Shown here in pieces: positions 36,073-48,200 of a DNA stretch of 64,000 nucleotides. Made by a program: the position numbers and the translations under genes. Positions within the stretch are counted from its first letter, which is position 1, and the number at the start of each line of letters is the position of its first letter. The stretch lies in contig BGZK01000296.1 of the NCBI GenBank assembly GCA_005406025.1, positions 248,001 through 312,000 on the forward strand. The letters are read 5' to 3'. Origin of the DNA: Eumeta japonica. Its lineage: Eukaryota; Arthropoda; Insecta; Lepidoptera; Psychidae. Under the pieces are notes generated by a model. That model was not told the origin of the DNA. It did not search any database and saw only the letters and a list, made by a program, of their open reading frames with translations.

Positions 36073-36258
36073 ATGTCTTGGCAGCATCCACCGCCAGGAC
36101 CCGCTTGGAGTCAAGGTATTGCTCAAGTAACTCCAGATATGATGAATGTTGGATCTTTCACTGCAGAACAGTGGGCTATTATTCAACAACAAAACTGGCA
36201 ACAATGGACCCAATGGCAACAGCAATACGCACAATGGCAAAGTCAGTATGGCGAAAAG
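36073..36258 (+). CDS. YLPM1: YLPM1 exon 1 (residues 1-62)
   Basis: It encodes MSWQHPPPGPAWSQ.., then a Trp/Gln-rich stretch (QNWQQWTQWQQQYAQWQ) typical of the YLPM1 N-terminus. The ATG is the first in frame. The donor is GT at 36259, phase 0. The frame continues into the intron for 25 codons before a stop, so an unspliced short form would also be translatable. Confidence 0.9.
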
Positions 36259-39200
36259 GTATGCACTGCTATAGATATTAGAAATGTTTGCCAAGTGTAC
36301 GATTTTGATCTAATACATTTTAAATTGTTATGATATCTTCTCGACTGACGTGGTTGGTTCTTCTGTAATGTATATTTTTATGTAGGGGCTGCTATGCATA
36401 GAATCAATATGCAAAGTAGCAGCATTACTGTGAAATAAACCCTTTACCTACGCCGGTGCAAGCAATGCAGTAGTATTTAGTATAGTCGATTTTCTTTTGT
36501 TTCGATGTGCAAAAATTAAAATTTAGCAATAATTGTTTTATTGTATGATTTGTTGGTTCACGATTACCAATTACCATATTTCTGGTGGTCTCATATATTT
36601 ATTTTATAAAATATTCTATCTCCTATTTCAAGAGTTAATGTACCTCTATGTGAAGATTATAATCTATTCTGTCGTTTCGAAAATTAGCCTAAAAAACCGT
36701 ACAAACAGGCAAATAAATTTTATTTATATGTATGATAAAAATTTTTTGTAATAAAAACGTCATAGAGTGATTTTCTACATTTTTCATATGGATTAATGAC
36801 GCATCATATTTTCAAATCTGCTTGTGGTCTTGATTTTGTCCAATCTAACCCTGATTCTGGTTGAGCTCCCGATCTCAATTGCGATTCCACCTTTGATTCA
36901 CTTCTAATAAATTATCCAATTTTTAAGGATTTTTTTCTTGCATGAATTCTAAAAATTACTGGAAGAAAAAGTGCTCTAAATGTAGCTCAGTAAGTTCCTT
37001 TACTTTCCATTGAAAGTTGCATCGTGAAAGGTTTAGCGATTTCAAAGATTCCTAGGAAAACAGACAGATAGAAAAGGATTATTTTCTTATATACAGACCT
37101 TATCCTGAATATTATGAACACAGTGAAAAAGGCATCAGCTAAGTACATGCAGCAATTGATTTTTATTCACATAAATATAAAATTTACATATTAACCTTCA
37201 ATATTATTTCTTTACAAATTAGTCAACAAATCTTAATGTTTTGTGATCTATTAGTAGAAAGACGTAATTCACTGCTTATGCTGATTAAATTATAAGAGAT
37301 ACATTAAATTATTTTATTAGAGAATTACTGATCTTAGAAAGACCCAGAAAAAAATCCATAGTAACATATGTCTATTTTTTAAGGAAAGTGCACAGAGACT
37401 CCTTTTAAAAGCTATAAACAATCTCGTTGTATGGTTTCTTATAATTTATGGCTATACTGTCCCTATACACTGTGTGTGTGTCTGTCTGCCTGCGGGTGTG
37501 TGTGTGTGTATGTTTGTGTCTGCCTGCTGTGTGAGTATGTGTGTGTGTCTCTGTCTGACTGTGTGTGTGTGTCTGTCTGTCTCTGTGTGTATTTTTTTAA
37601 TTAGTGCTTTTTATTATGCTAATGTAAATTATCTAGGTAAACATTATTATCACTCTTTTTTAGTTTAAATAGAAAGTGTACAAACTACTAGCATTGTTTT
37701 AATCAAAAATGATTTCAAAAACTTCTTATTTAAAAAGATACCTGGATTGAAATTCATGTATGCTTGATGTCTTGTCTGAAAGTTTATTGTATTTATTTCC
37801 TAAAATCATTATGATATCATGTAAAAATTCTTTTAAAATCATCTCCATTTAATAAGCTTTCTTACAAAGTGTTAATCTGTAGAAATTACTTTCTGTTTAA
37901 TAAAATGGTAAAATAGGTAAGCTGGCGATTTCAGTGCAATAATTGGAAGAGCAATATTCTAAAGCATCATGATAAAAGCGTCATTTCATTAATCATGTTA
38001 GTGCAAGAAGGAGAGTCCTATAAAGAGACTGCTCTAGGACATCATACTAAATCTGCTGATGGTGGGCACTGTTCACATCATTGAAACCATGATGAAATGC
38101 CTTGTACTTGCTTTTGATAGCCAGTTGCAGTTGGAATTTCACTTTTATTCTGGTCCCAATACTTCTTAGGGCAGGATGTGCCTCTGATTATTTGTTAGTG
38201 TAATATGATCAATGGCCCTTTATGGCCCAATTACCCTTTAGCTCAATCTTAATGTATATCCTGATGGTGAAAAAATTCACCCTCTTGCGCAAACCATAGA
38301 AAGTTATGGCGATCAGGATGATCAGGGGCTTTCATATGATTTGTATGAGGCAGCGTGTGCTTTTGCTGAATCACCATGCGAGGTCTCGAAAGAAGAATTT
38401 TCGCGTTCTTGGATAATTAGTGTGGGGGGTATGCTGCAGCAGAGATGGCAAGCTATACCAAGAAAAACCAAGGCCAAAAAGACTGAACTTAAAAGAACTC
38501 TGATCGTAAAACGAAAGGAGAGATTGGTGTAATGTAATGCCAGCTGTCTTATTGTCGAGACAGTTTGTCCTGTGTTGGAGCAGTTCATGAACAGAAATTA
38601 TAGTGTCCTGACATTCCATTTGATGCAGATGCTCTCGGAGCATGATTGTTTTGGGAAGTACTTAGGTTGAATCAAAAGGGAACGGATGAACAGATGAGGT
38701 ATCATAGACATATCTGTTCATCCGTTCCCTTCCGTTCTGAGCGGTAGCTCAGAATACTTTTGAGGCATGCATTGCCTAGATAGTGCAGGGCACAGCTATG
38801 CCGGTTAAAATTTAAGATAACCTTTCCCTACTGACCATTGTGTCAATAATGGCGGAGACGAGTTGTGGAGGTGAGAATCTTCTCCGACTGTATTATGTTG
38901 CGGAAGGATGCAGTGAAATAAAAATTCCAGAATATTTCCTCGCTTAACATTCACTGATGGAGATATGCATACAGAACTCTTACACCAGGTGCGCAACAGA
39001 GTTTTATATGCATATCTCCAGCTCTTTAATATAGGCATAAGAGCAGTAGACTTAGGGAAGTCTTTCGTCTGTCAAGGTACCCAAGGTGATGTGGTGTGTA
39101 TTTCTTTGTGCTGCCCGGAACTCTCAGGGCGATACATGACCGCAATAAAAAGGGGTTTCCTAGTAGTAAAGAGTGAGCCATTGCCACTGAGGTAGCAGAC

Positions 39201-42200
39201 AAATGCCTCACCTACCCAAAATCCTGGCACGAAAGCAACAATAAGGCCACCATGAGGTTTTGGTTAGGTATTCGAATTAATCTACTCAACAGTCTCCAAG
39301 CATCGGGTGTCAATGAATATTTGTCATGTGAAAAAAAGACAAGTAGATGTACGGCAACCGTGTATTAAATTATTTGATTCTTTCTAAGTCTAATCAAGTA
39401 ACTTTGGGTCTAATATTTATAATAATGTAATTATATGCAATAAAATTTAAAGAAAATAGCCTCTAAATTAATCTAGAAGGATATTAAAAAATTTGTATTA
39501 CATATTACAAATAAGAAATTGTTTTTTGAATATCTTTCCTTTGACCTGTAATCGCTAAATAAATTGCAATAAAATTTTGTGTATCGCATAGCATACTTTT
39601 TATATGAAAACAAAAACAAATATATGAATACTGTGTAAAGGGTAATAGGATATTGAAATCAAATTTAAGTCTTAAAATAAAAATCTTAATTTACCTCTAT
39701 CCAGACTGGCGGGAAATGGCTAGGAGTTTATAATTTCATTTCCACTAGAATATTCAAGAGATTTTCAGTTTTATCAAACAGGATGCTCAATATTTTGGCA
39801 TTTTGAAAATGTGAATTCCCAAGTTTGCATCGCTAGCATAATAGAGTTTGTTCCAACTGTAGTTAGTAGTAATTATTTTGCCAAGATTTCAATATTTGGA
39901 AGTCAAGTAAATCAATATTTTATTTTACAATAAGTTAGAAGTCAATTTATTTACATTATAAGTAATTAATGGCAGGTTGTACAAAAAAAACTCAATTCAT
40001 TAATCTAAACCATAAGTTATGACATATTGTCGATATAATAGTAATAGCAATAATAGTAAATATCTTCAGATACAAACACAGAACCATCTGATTCCAAACT
40101 AATTGTTGAGGCTTGTTCTATATATATAACAGATAGTTGACTTGACAGATGATTGACAATAACTTAAAGCTTTTTATTTATTTTTGCTATTTACGTTTTT
40201 GTTTTTTGGCTTAACTCGCCATGAGTCTGCTTATTAAAAGGATTTTGAGAGTCAAAAAAAAAAATAACAAAATTCATTGCTCTGGAGAAATCATTTTGAA
40301 GAAGACTTCTTTATTTTCTAGATGATTTATGATTTGTTCCATAGTAACTTTTTAAGGTTATTATAAATACACGAATTTAAGATCAAAATTTTATGCACTT
40401 CTTCTGTAATTAGAAATTATTAATCTAATTAAGGAAGTACTAAGCTCGTGATTGTAACAACTAAAGCATATAAGGTCAGGGAAAAGTTTTTTTCATATTT
40501 TATATAGTACATGGGTGATTCCGTTTTAACTATGATTTTTAATGGCCTCTATTGTTTGTTCTCATTGGTCATTAATTAATAATCTATTAATGGAAATTTT
40601 GTACCGTGTCGTCAGTACTGTGTCCAGATACGACATGGTACTGACATTTAAGTGATATAATAAAAGTTTTCTCTGAGTGGCAAGTTATATTTTATAAAAA
40701 TAATGTTAAAATATGTTTATAATTATCCAACTAACGCAAAAATTTCATTAATAGATTATTAATTGATGATCAGTGAGAACAAACAGAACAAACAATACAG
40801 GACATTAAAAATCACAGAATGGAACACATTTATGTATACACATAAAATATGCCATTTTGTAGCCAGTGATATAATCCCATATCTGTAGAAACTTTGAGCG
40901 GTCTGGTGTTATCATGATGAAAAACCATAACCTTTCTGTTGATCAATTCCAGCCATTATTTTTCTCTATTTCATGCTTGAATCTTATCGCTGTTGACAGT
41001 AAAAATCCTAATTAATGGTTTTGCCTGGTGGTAAAAGTTCATAATAAATAATTCCCTTCCAATCCCACCATGCACATTGCATAAACTTATTGCATGTTAA
41101 TCTGGGTTTCGCTATAGTCAGTGGAACTTGCTCGCTTTTTGACCATGATCTTGTTTAGTCTTGTCATACATAATCCATTTTTCATCACCAGTAATTAATC
41201 TTTTCAAAAACAGTTCACTTTCATTATGTTCCAGTAGAGAATTGCAAATTAGTACATAATTCATTAGATTTCTTTCAGTGATCTTGTATGGGACCCAAGT
41301 ATCAAGTTTTTTTGCATATCCAGCTTTTTTCAAATGACTCATAACTGTTTTGTGGTCAATCCCCAGCTCTTCAGTTATATCGTAAGAACTAATATGCCAA
41401 TCTTGCTTCACTTTTTTCGAAATGGCATTGAATTATCCATAACAGGTCAACCAAACTTAGATTCATTTTTGACATCAAAATTACTGGACTAAAAACGCTT
41501 GAACCAGTTTTGTGCTACTTATCCAGACACTGTATAGGGTCTGTAAATGCCACAATTTTTTTTGCGGCTTGTCACATTTTCCTCTGTTGATTGGAACAGA
41601 GAGCGGAACAGATATCGAACCACCAACAGCGACATTGGGGTTAAAGTAGAGGGAACTCTACATTCTTACCAAAAAGTTAAACCGCGAGTAATAGCTAGTA
41701 AAAGTTATATATAAAAATACTAGTATATAAATCTGTAGATTCTGTCTGTACATACAATGTTTTTAGTAATTTTGTGATTCATTCATTTTACTTCACTAAT
41801 CTCAATTCCACAATTAAAAAAAAATATTTGTATATCTTTTTATAACTAGAATAGATTGATATCAATCTTTATGAAAATTGGTATTCAGTAAGAACATGTG
41901 ATTGCTCAAAAGAGAGGCTACATTTTATTTTAAAATACCATATATCCATATTAGCGATATTCATTTCCTATACAGTTTCTACATAATTATATGTCTGTAG
42001 TAGCCACACTAAACCAAATGTAAACATCGGCGAAGCCTCTTCTATTTTCCAGTAAGAAAGAAAGCCTTTAATCAGATGAGCTAAATTATACATTGGTGAT
42101 AACTAGTAAATTTTTTTTACGAAGAGCCACTGGCGGGGCTTATGAGGGGTTTGGGGTGTGAGACGAGAGGGAAGGTGTGGAGTTGTGGATGTATGTGTGA

Positions 42201-45200
42201 GCGAAATCGCGGGCATATTAGTATAATAAAAAAATCATTGTTAAATTTTAATTTAAACCCAGTGAAGCGGAAAATGTTAGGTAACAGCTAGTATTATTTA
42301 TACATTTATAAGTATCACTGACTAAAAATCACCCATATTTGAATTTTCTTGTGTTGTTTCCTTTTATATGTAATGCTAGCTTTGGAAATTTTTTTCAAAT
42401 TTTCTTTTGCTATGATATTAAAATTCTGATAATTTATCTTCTACAATATTAATTTATGAGTCACCATGTAATTAATCTGCAAAGTATGATTTATTACATT
42501 AAAATGTAGAATTAATTCTATTTTAATATAAACTTACGATTCAATATACTTATATTCATTTTAGTATGCACAACAAATGCAGAGTATGATGGTCGGAGGA
42601 GTTCCACCACCACCTCCACAAACCGCGCCACCTGTGCCACCTGCACCGCCAGTGCCGCCTGCGCCACCTCCACCAGACAAACCTCCACCACCAAGCGAAA
42701 ATAACCAACCATTGTATGGTTCACCACATTCCTTTGCTCCCGTTCCGCCCCCATCACAACTATTGCCACCTGTACCTCCTCCTGGACAATCCTGTCCTGT
42801 TCCACCTTCTACACAAAAAACGCTTCCTCCTGCGAAGGCTGGTAACCCGAAAGTGTCGGATAAAGTAAATTGGGTAAATAATCCTAAAAATGTTTGGAGC
42901 ACTAACAACTCTCAAACAAATATCTCACAAACTGAAACACATGTAAAGTCCTCTATAAATTCTGAAGCTCTTAAAAAACTCGCTGAAGAAGAAAAACAAT
43001 TTGATATACAATTTCGAAAATGGGAAGAAGAAATAGAAAAGTGGAAAAAAGAAAATGTAAATCATCCAGATAAGCAAGCTTATCAAGAATATGAGGCTAA
43101 ATTTGAAGCATGCAGAGCTCAATTATTGGAACGTCGACAACAAATGAAACAGAAACGTACACATCTTATGGATGGTTCAGTACTGGAAACATACAGGCAA
43201 GAACCGCGTCAAGGTGAAAGAGAAATCAGTGAAGATCCAAAAGCTGTTTCAAATTCTTTTCCTGATAGAGGTTCACAAAATCCGTCAACTATTGATAAGC
43301 AGCCTTTACAAAATGTTTCCAAACTTGATTGCACTAACTTTGAAAGTGGTGAAGGCCATCCTCAAAAGGACTATGGAAAAGATGCATATGATAATCATTT
43401 ATCAAAAGCAAACAGTTCTACATTCCTTCCATCAAATGATAATATAAAAGGCATACCAGGATTAGATTTAGTAGGAGATTCGGAAGAAAATAAACAACAA
43501 CGTAAAAACCTTGAAGTAATTGATATTACTGAAGAACATTCAATTGCATCCAAATCAAAAAGCAACGTTGATTTTGGTGCACTTACTAAAGGTATACACA
43601 ATATTCTTGAAGATGAAAAAATTATGAATATGCTGTCTATGGTCAGAGGCCAAAGTTCTGCCCCATATCAATCACCCGAACATAATAGATCTAGAGATCA
43701 TATTTTTGATGTTACTCGAAGAAACGATCAGAATATTCATCAAAATAAACTAAATGAACAAACCGTTCATCAAAATAGACAAATAAATCAAGTGTTCAAT
43801 CAAAATAGATCATATGACCAAGGTTTTAATCAAGATAGACTTTATGACCAAGACATGTTCAGAGATACCTCTTTTAATCAAAAGAGATCAATTAACCATC
43901 CTTTTTCTCAAATTAGGCCAAATGATCATAGTTTTAATCAAAATAGATTGCATGATCAACCTTTACAACAAAATGGGCTTAGTGACGAATCTTTCCTACA
44001 AAATAGATATGATGATCAAAATTATTCTCAACATAATAAACCAAATGATCAAGTTAGAGTACAAGGTAATTATGGACAAAACAGAATGAGTTATGTTAGT
44101 GATCAGGGAAAGACTGATGACTGTAATCAGTGGACATTGTCTAATAATCTAACTTTCAATAATGCCCAAAAACATGAATTTGATCCAAACGAATCGTTTA
44201 ATAAACCACCTCCATTGATGCAAATGCAGCCAATGGATGAATATAACAGAAACATAATACATCCTTCACAGCCAATTATGGTTTCAAAACTTCCTTCAAG
44301 AGCGAATATGTTTTCTGATAGTAATTATAACAAAAATGTAGAATTTAATAAAAACATGCATACCCACAATGATAATTTCTACAAACGTGATCCAAATTTG
44401 CAAGATAATGCAGAAGAGTTAATAGAACAGTCTAGAAGAGGGCATGAGCAAAATATACCACAACGAATCAATACCTTTAATTCAGGCCAGAATATGTCAC
44501 AGGAAAGATCTACATTGCAAGACATGACAAATCAGCAGTGCACTGCACTTAATGTAGATAAACGTATTAGCGTAAATGAAACTATCCAACCACAAGAACC
44601 TAAATGGAAAGACGAGCCTATACTAATTCCATCTGTAATTGTGGAATATGAGCATAAGCCATTGAGATTAAAAGGTAAGCGTTATTTATATAAAAAATTA
44701 TAAATTGAAAATGTGTCCAATCAGCATTTAATTTTGTAATAAATTAAATAATATAATATGTTTATTTACTCTTTAATATTGATTTATTTTCATCCTAATG
44801 TGTTGAATTTTAGCTCGAGACTTCATTGAACCTGTACAAATTTTTGATTATGATCACAAATCAAAAAATGATGAATATAGAAATAATAATATGGATGTAT
44901 CTGAAAACATGCTTTTTCAACGTAAAAGAGATCTACACTTAAGAAGATCTGAAATTGACGATAATCCCAGACCTTATGGATCAATTTATAAACCTAGCAG
45001 AGAAAATCATGATCGTGCATATTGGAGCAAAGAATTTGAGAACTATGATAGGATGAAACTTTCTTATAAAGATAATTTACATAATGATCCATACATGAAA
45101 GGCTTCCTAAGGGATTCAAGAGACATACGAGAAATGAGAGACATAAAAGATATAAGAGAATCACGAGATAGAAGAAGTGATAGAGATAGGTATGATGACA

Positions 45201-48200
45201 GGAGACAATATGATGGTAAATACTTCGAAAGAAGGCGCGAAGAAAGAGAGAAATATAGTAGACGAGATGATTCAAGGGACAGATATAAAGGACGTTATTC
45301 TCCTGAAGATAGAAGAGAAGGGAGATTCAGTCCTCAATCACGTAGTCATAGCCGAGAACGAGATTCACGTAAAAGAGCATACAGTAAAGAAAGTGAAATA
45401 AGAGAACACAATACAGGCCAGGTTACTATGGCTAAGGAAAAACCCTTGTCTAACACACAGCCAATGCCTATCCAACAGAGTACTATTGTCATGATTGATG
45501 ATTTATTGGAACCACCAGGTCGAGAGGCAAGGCCAGAAAAAATTGTTATAATTCTTAGAGGTAAACAAATTTAATTTTATTTAATGGTGTTTATATCAAT
45601 AGCTTTTCAACATAAAATTGATATATGTAAGATCAATAGTTTCTATTGAAGTTTATACATTTTATTAGGCTAGAATGTCTTGTAATTGACCTTTGACCTT
45701 TAAATTCATTTCTTTAAAATACCGTCCAATTTGTAATTAATTGACTAACATTCATTTGATTTCATCTTTTATGTTTCAGTAAACTTTCCACAATATCAGT
45801 TAAATTGAACATTGTATATTTTAAATAACTCATAGTATGTCATGTCTTTAAATTGGGCTATGCATAAATGCTATTTACATGGGGTAAAATATTCTATACC
45901 TATAGATTATAACAACCCTTCTTATCTTAATATATAAAAATTCAGTGTCAAATGTTTATCCATGATGAACTCTAAAGTAACTTAACCAATGTTCGTGAAA
46001 CTTGGCATTTGTGTATAATTCGGACCAATTGAGAGATAGGATAGTTTATATTCTGGTAAGTGGGGTAGTTGTCAAGTACAATTTTTTTTTCAAATTCTTT
46101 TCAGGGAATTTTTTATTTTATTTTCAGATTTCACATACAAACACAAATTTGAATTTCCCTAAATTCTGGCATATTGCCCTCAATTGCCTTCAATTGGCAT
46201 AAGATGGATTGACAAAAATATTGTTTACCAATTTGCATCACTTTAAATTTAAAATAATTTTTATATTTTAAGACTTATACTGGTAGTAGTATCGAAATTG
46301 GGAACAGGATGGGGAACAGAATCCAGAGCCCACATCGGTTCGAAAATTGATAATGAAATCAGGGTCAAAATTGAGTGTGGGATTGGCATCAGAATCAAAA
46401 GCCTAATTGAGATCAAAATAAAAAAGATGAAAGAATCATTTGCCCCCGGCTTCATCCAAATTAGAACTGTGATTGGTAGCGGAATTGAAAGCGGGACGGG
46501 GAACAGAATCGAGAGTGGGAACAGGAACAGAATTGAAAGCGGGATTGAGGTTGAAAACAAGTGTGGAATTGAAATCAGAATCAAAATTGTAACTGAAATC
46601 TGAATTGAAAGTGAGATCAGGCTTAACATTAAAATAGATCGATACAAAACATAAACAAATTCAGTCTATGTCCATGCTGACAAGCCTGCAGTCATTAACT
46701 ATATAGGAAAGCCACCCACAAGAAAGGGGAGAACAATGTCTGCCGGGCCAGCTAGTAGTTTAAATTAATTAGTCATCAGTACATAATCCCTTTACATGGA
46801 CAATCAAATTTTTTAATCATTAAACAGACAGTTTTACTTAAGACTTTTTGAAGTATACATATTATTATTTCATAAGAATGATAAGGTAGTGATATGTATG
46901 ATATGTAATTTTCCTTTGTCCAGTCTTCAGTAAAAAATTATGTGTCATATTCGTGTGGGACTTGACCATTTGATGAAGAATCATTGCTTGAGATGGTTTT
47001 GGTTCGTTTATAATTCTATAAATGGAAAAATAAGTTTATTTGTTCTTTTGTCAATTATGTGCTAACGGCTGAATGGGTTGTAATCAAATTGTGCATAGGT
47101 CATATCATTAGGATACAGTATACATTTTATATAACAAATATATAAGTATCGGTAAAGATTTTGATTTATTATCACTGATATCTATGCCCAAAGGGGACCA
47201 AAATCAGCATTGGGTCAGGTATTAAAATTGTAAGTGATACTGGCAGCAAGCCCTACAAGTAGAACAAAAAATGATACTGAGCACAGGATCATGATTGGTA
47301 TTTGATTTAAGAGCTAAATTGGGTGATACAAAAGATATTTGAACTTATGTGCCCAATATAGCTGTCGCTTCTGATCATGTTCTATGTACATGAAACTGCG
47401 GACATATTTGAATCATAAAAAAAAAGCACGCAATATTAAATTTTAATTAACGCCTAGTGAAAAGACCGGGTAATTGCTCAAAATAAAATTGTGTATACAA
47501 AAACTAAATTCAGAAGTATAATGATTCTATTAATTATAGAGTTAAGAGGTGAGCCAGCTTTTAAATATTGCATGAAAATTAAATTCAGACATTTTTATAT
47601 CATTGCCACTAGTGTATAGAACATGTTTTCAAAGCTTTTATATTTTAATCAATCTATTCTAAAATGGATTTGTGTTGTAGACATGTAATATAATTTTTGT
47701 CTCATTTTAAAAATTATCAAATGTATTATAATTTTGGCATTTCTTTTGTAGACATTTGATTTTCTACATTTATAATTTTTTCCTCAGAATTATTAATCTA
47801 GTAATTACAAGAATCAATTGGGGATGATGATTTATCAAAAATGCAAAGAAACTATAGGGAACTTGTCTTTTTATTTATTTTAATTATCTCATTATTCGCA
47901 TTTGAAACAATGTTCTAAATTTAAGGCCCTTCCAATCCTGCACAAGTTTATTTCCTGAAATATTTATAATTTTTAAGGGGGGTGCAATTAAAAAAATGCA
48001 AGCTGAATATTAATTTTTTTTTGTCATCTGCTGGTAATTTCCTGCCCTCTTTACTGTGTGTAAATTAGCAAAGATTATTTGCGATCCTAATCCCTCTTCC
48101 GATTCCAATCACGATTCTGTTCTCTATCCCAATGCTGGTTCAGATTTTGCTTCCCCTTTATATTTTTCTAATATTCATATATATTTTTCTTATATAAAAA

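Larger units (their letters stand above)
38240..39215 (+). pseudogene. Degenerate retroelement remnant
   Basis: Broken frames on the plus strand. 38340-38530 reads DLYEAACAFAES with WIISVGGMLQQRWQAIPRK (family not recognised). 38590-38660 reads VLTFHLMQMLSEHDCFGKYL, which resembles the C-terminal segment of R1/Jockey-type LINE ORF2 (..LTQVLTGHGCFGKYL..). 38840-38910 reads VNNGGDELWR with SDCIMLRKDAVK, resembling the following part of the same proteins. 38965-39195 reads an open stretch (CQGTQGDVVCISLCCPELSG) of unknown kind. Two perfect inverted duplications sit inside. It is in YLPM1 intron 1, sense orientation. Confidence 0.5.

Noticed and set aside
37474..37668. Cys/Val-rich 64-codon frame
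   Set aside because: Translation of a TG/TCTG microsatellite.
38322..38643. Minus-strand 88- and 90-codon frames
   Set aside because: The plus strand carries the recognisable retroelement peptides, so these are shadows.
42518..42908. Minus-strand Gly/Val-rich frames
   Set aside because: They are mirror images of the Pro-rich tract in YLPM1 exon 2.
46261..46647. 128-codon minus-strand and 101-codon plus-strand frames
   Set aside because: Both arise from the degenerate purine minisatellite of a Helitron-like element.
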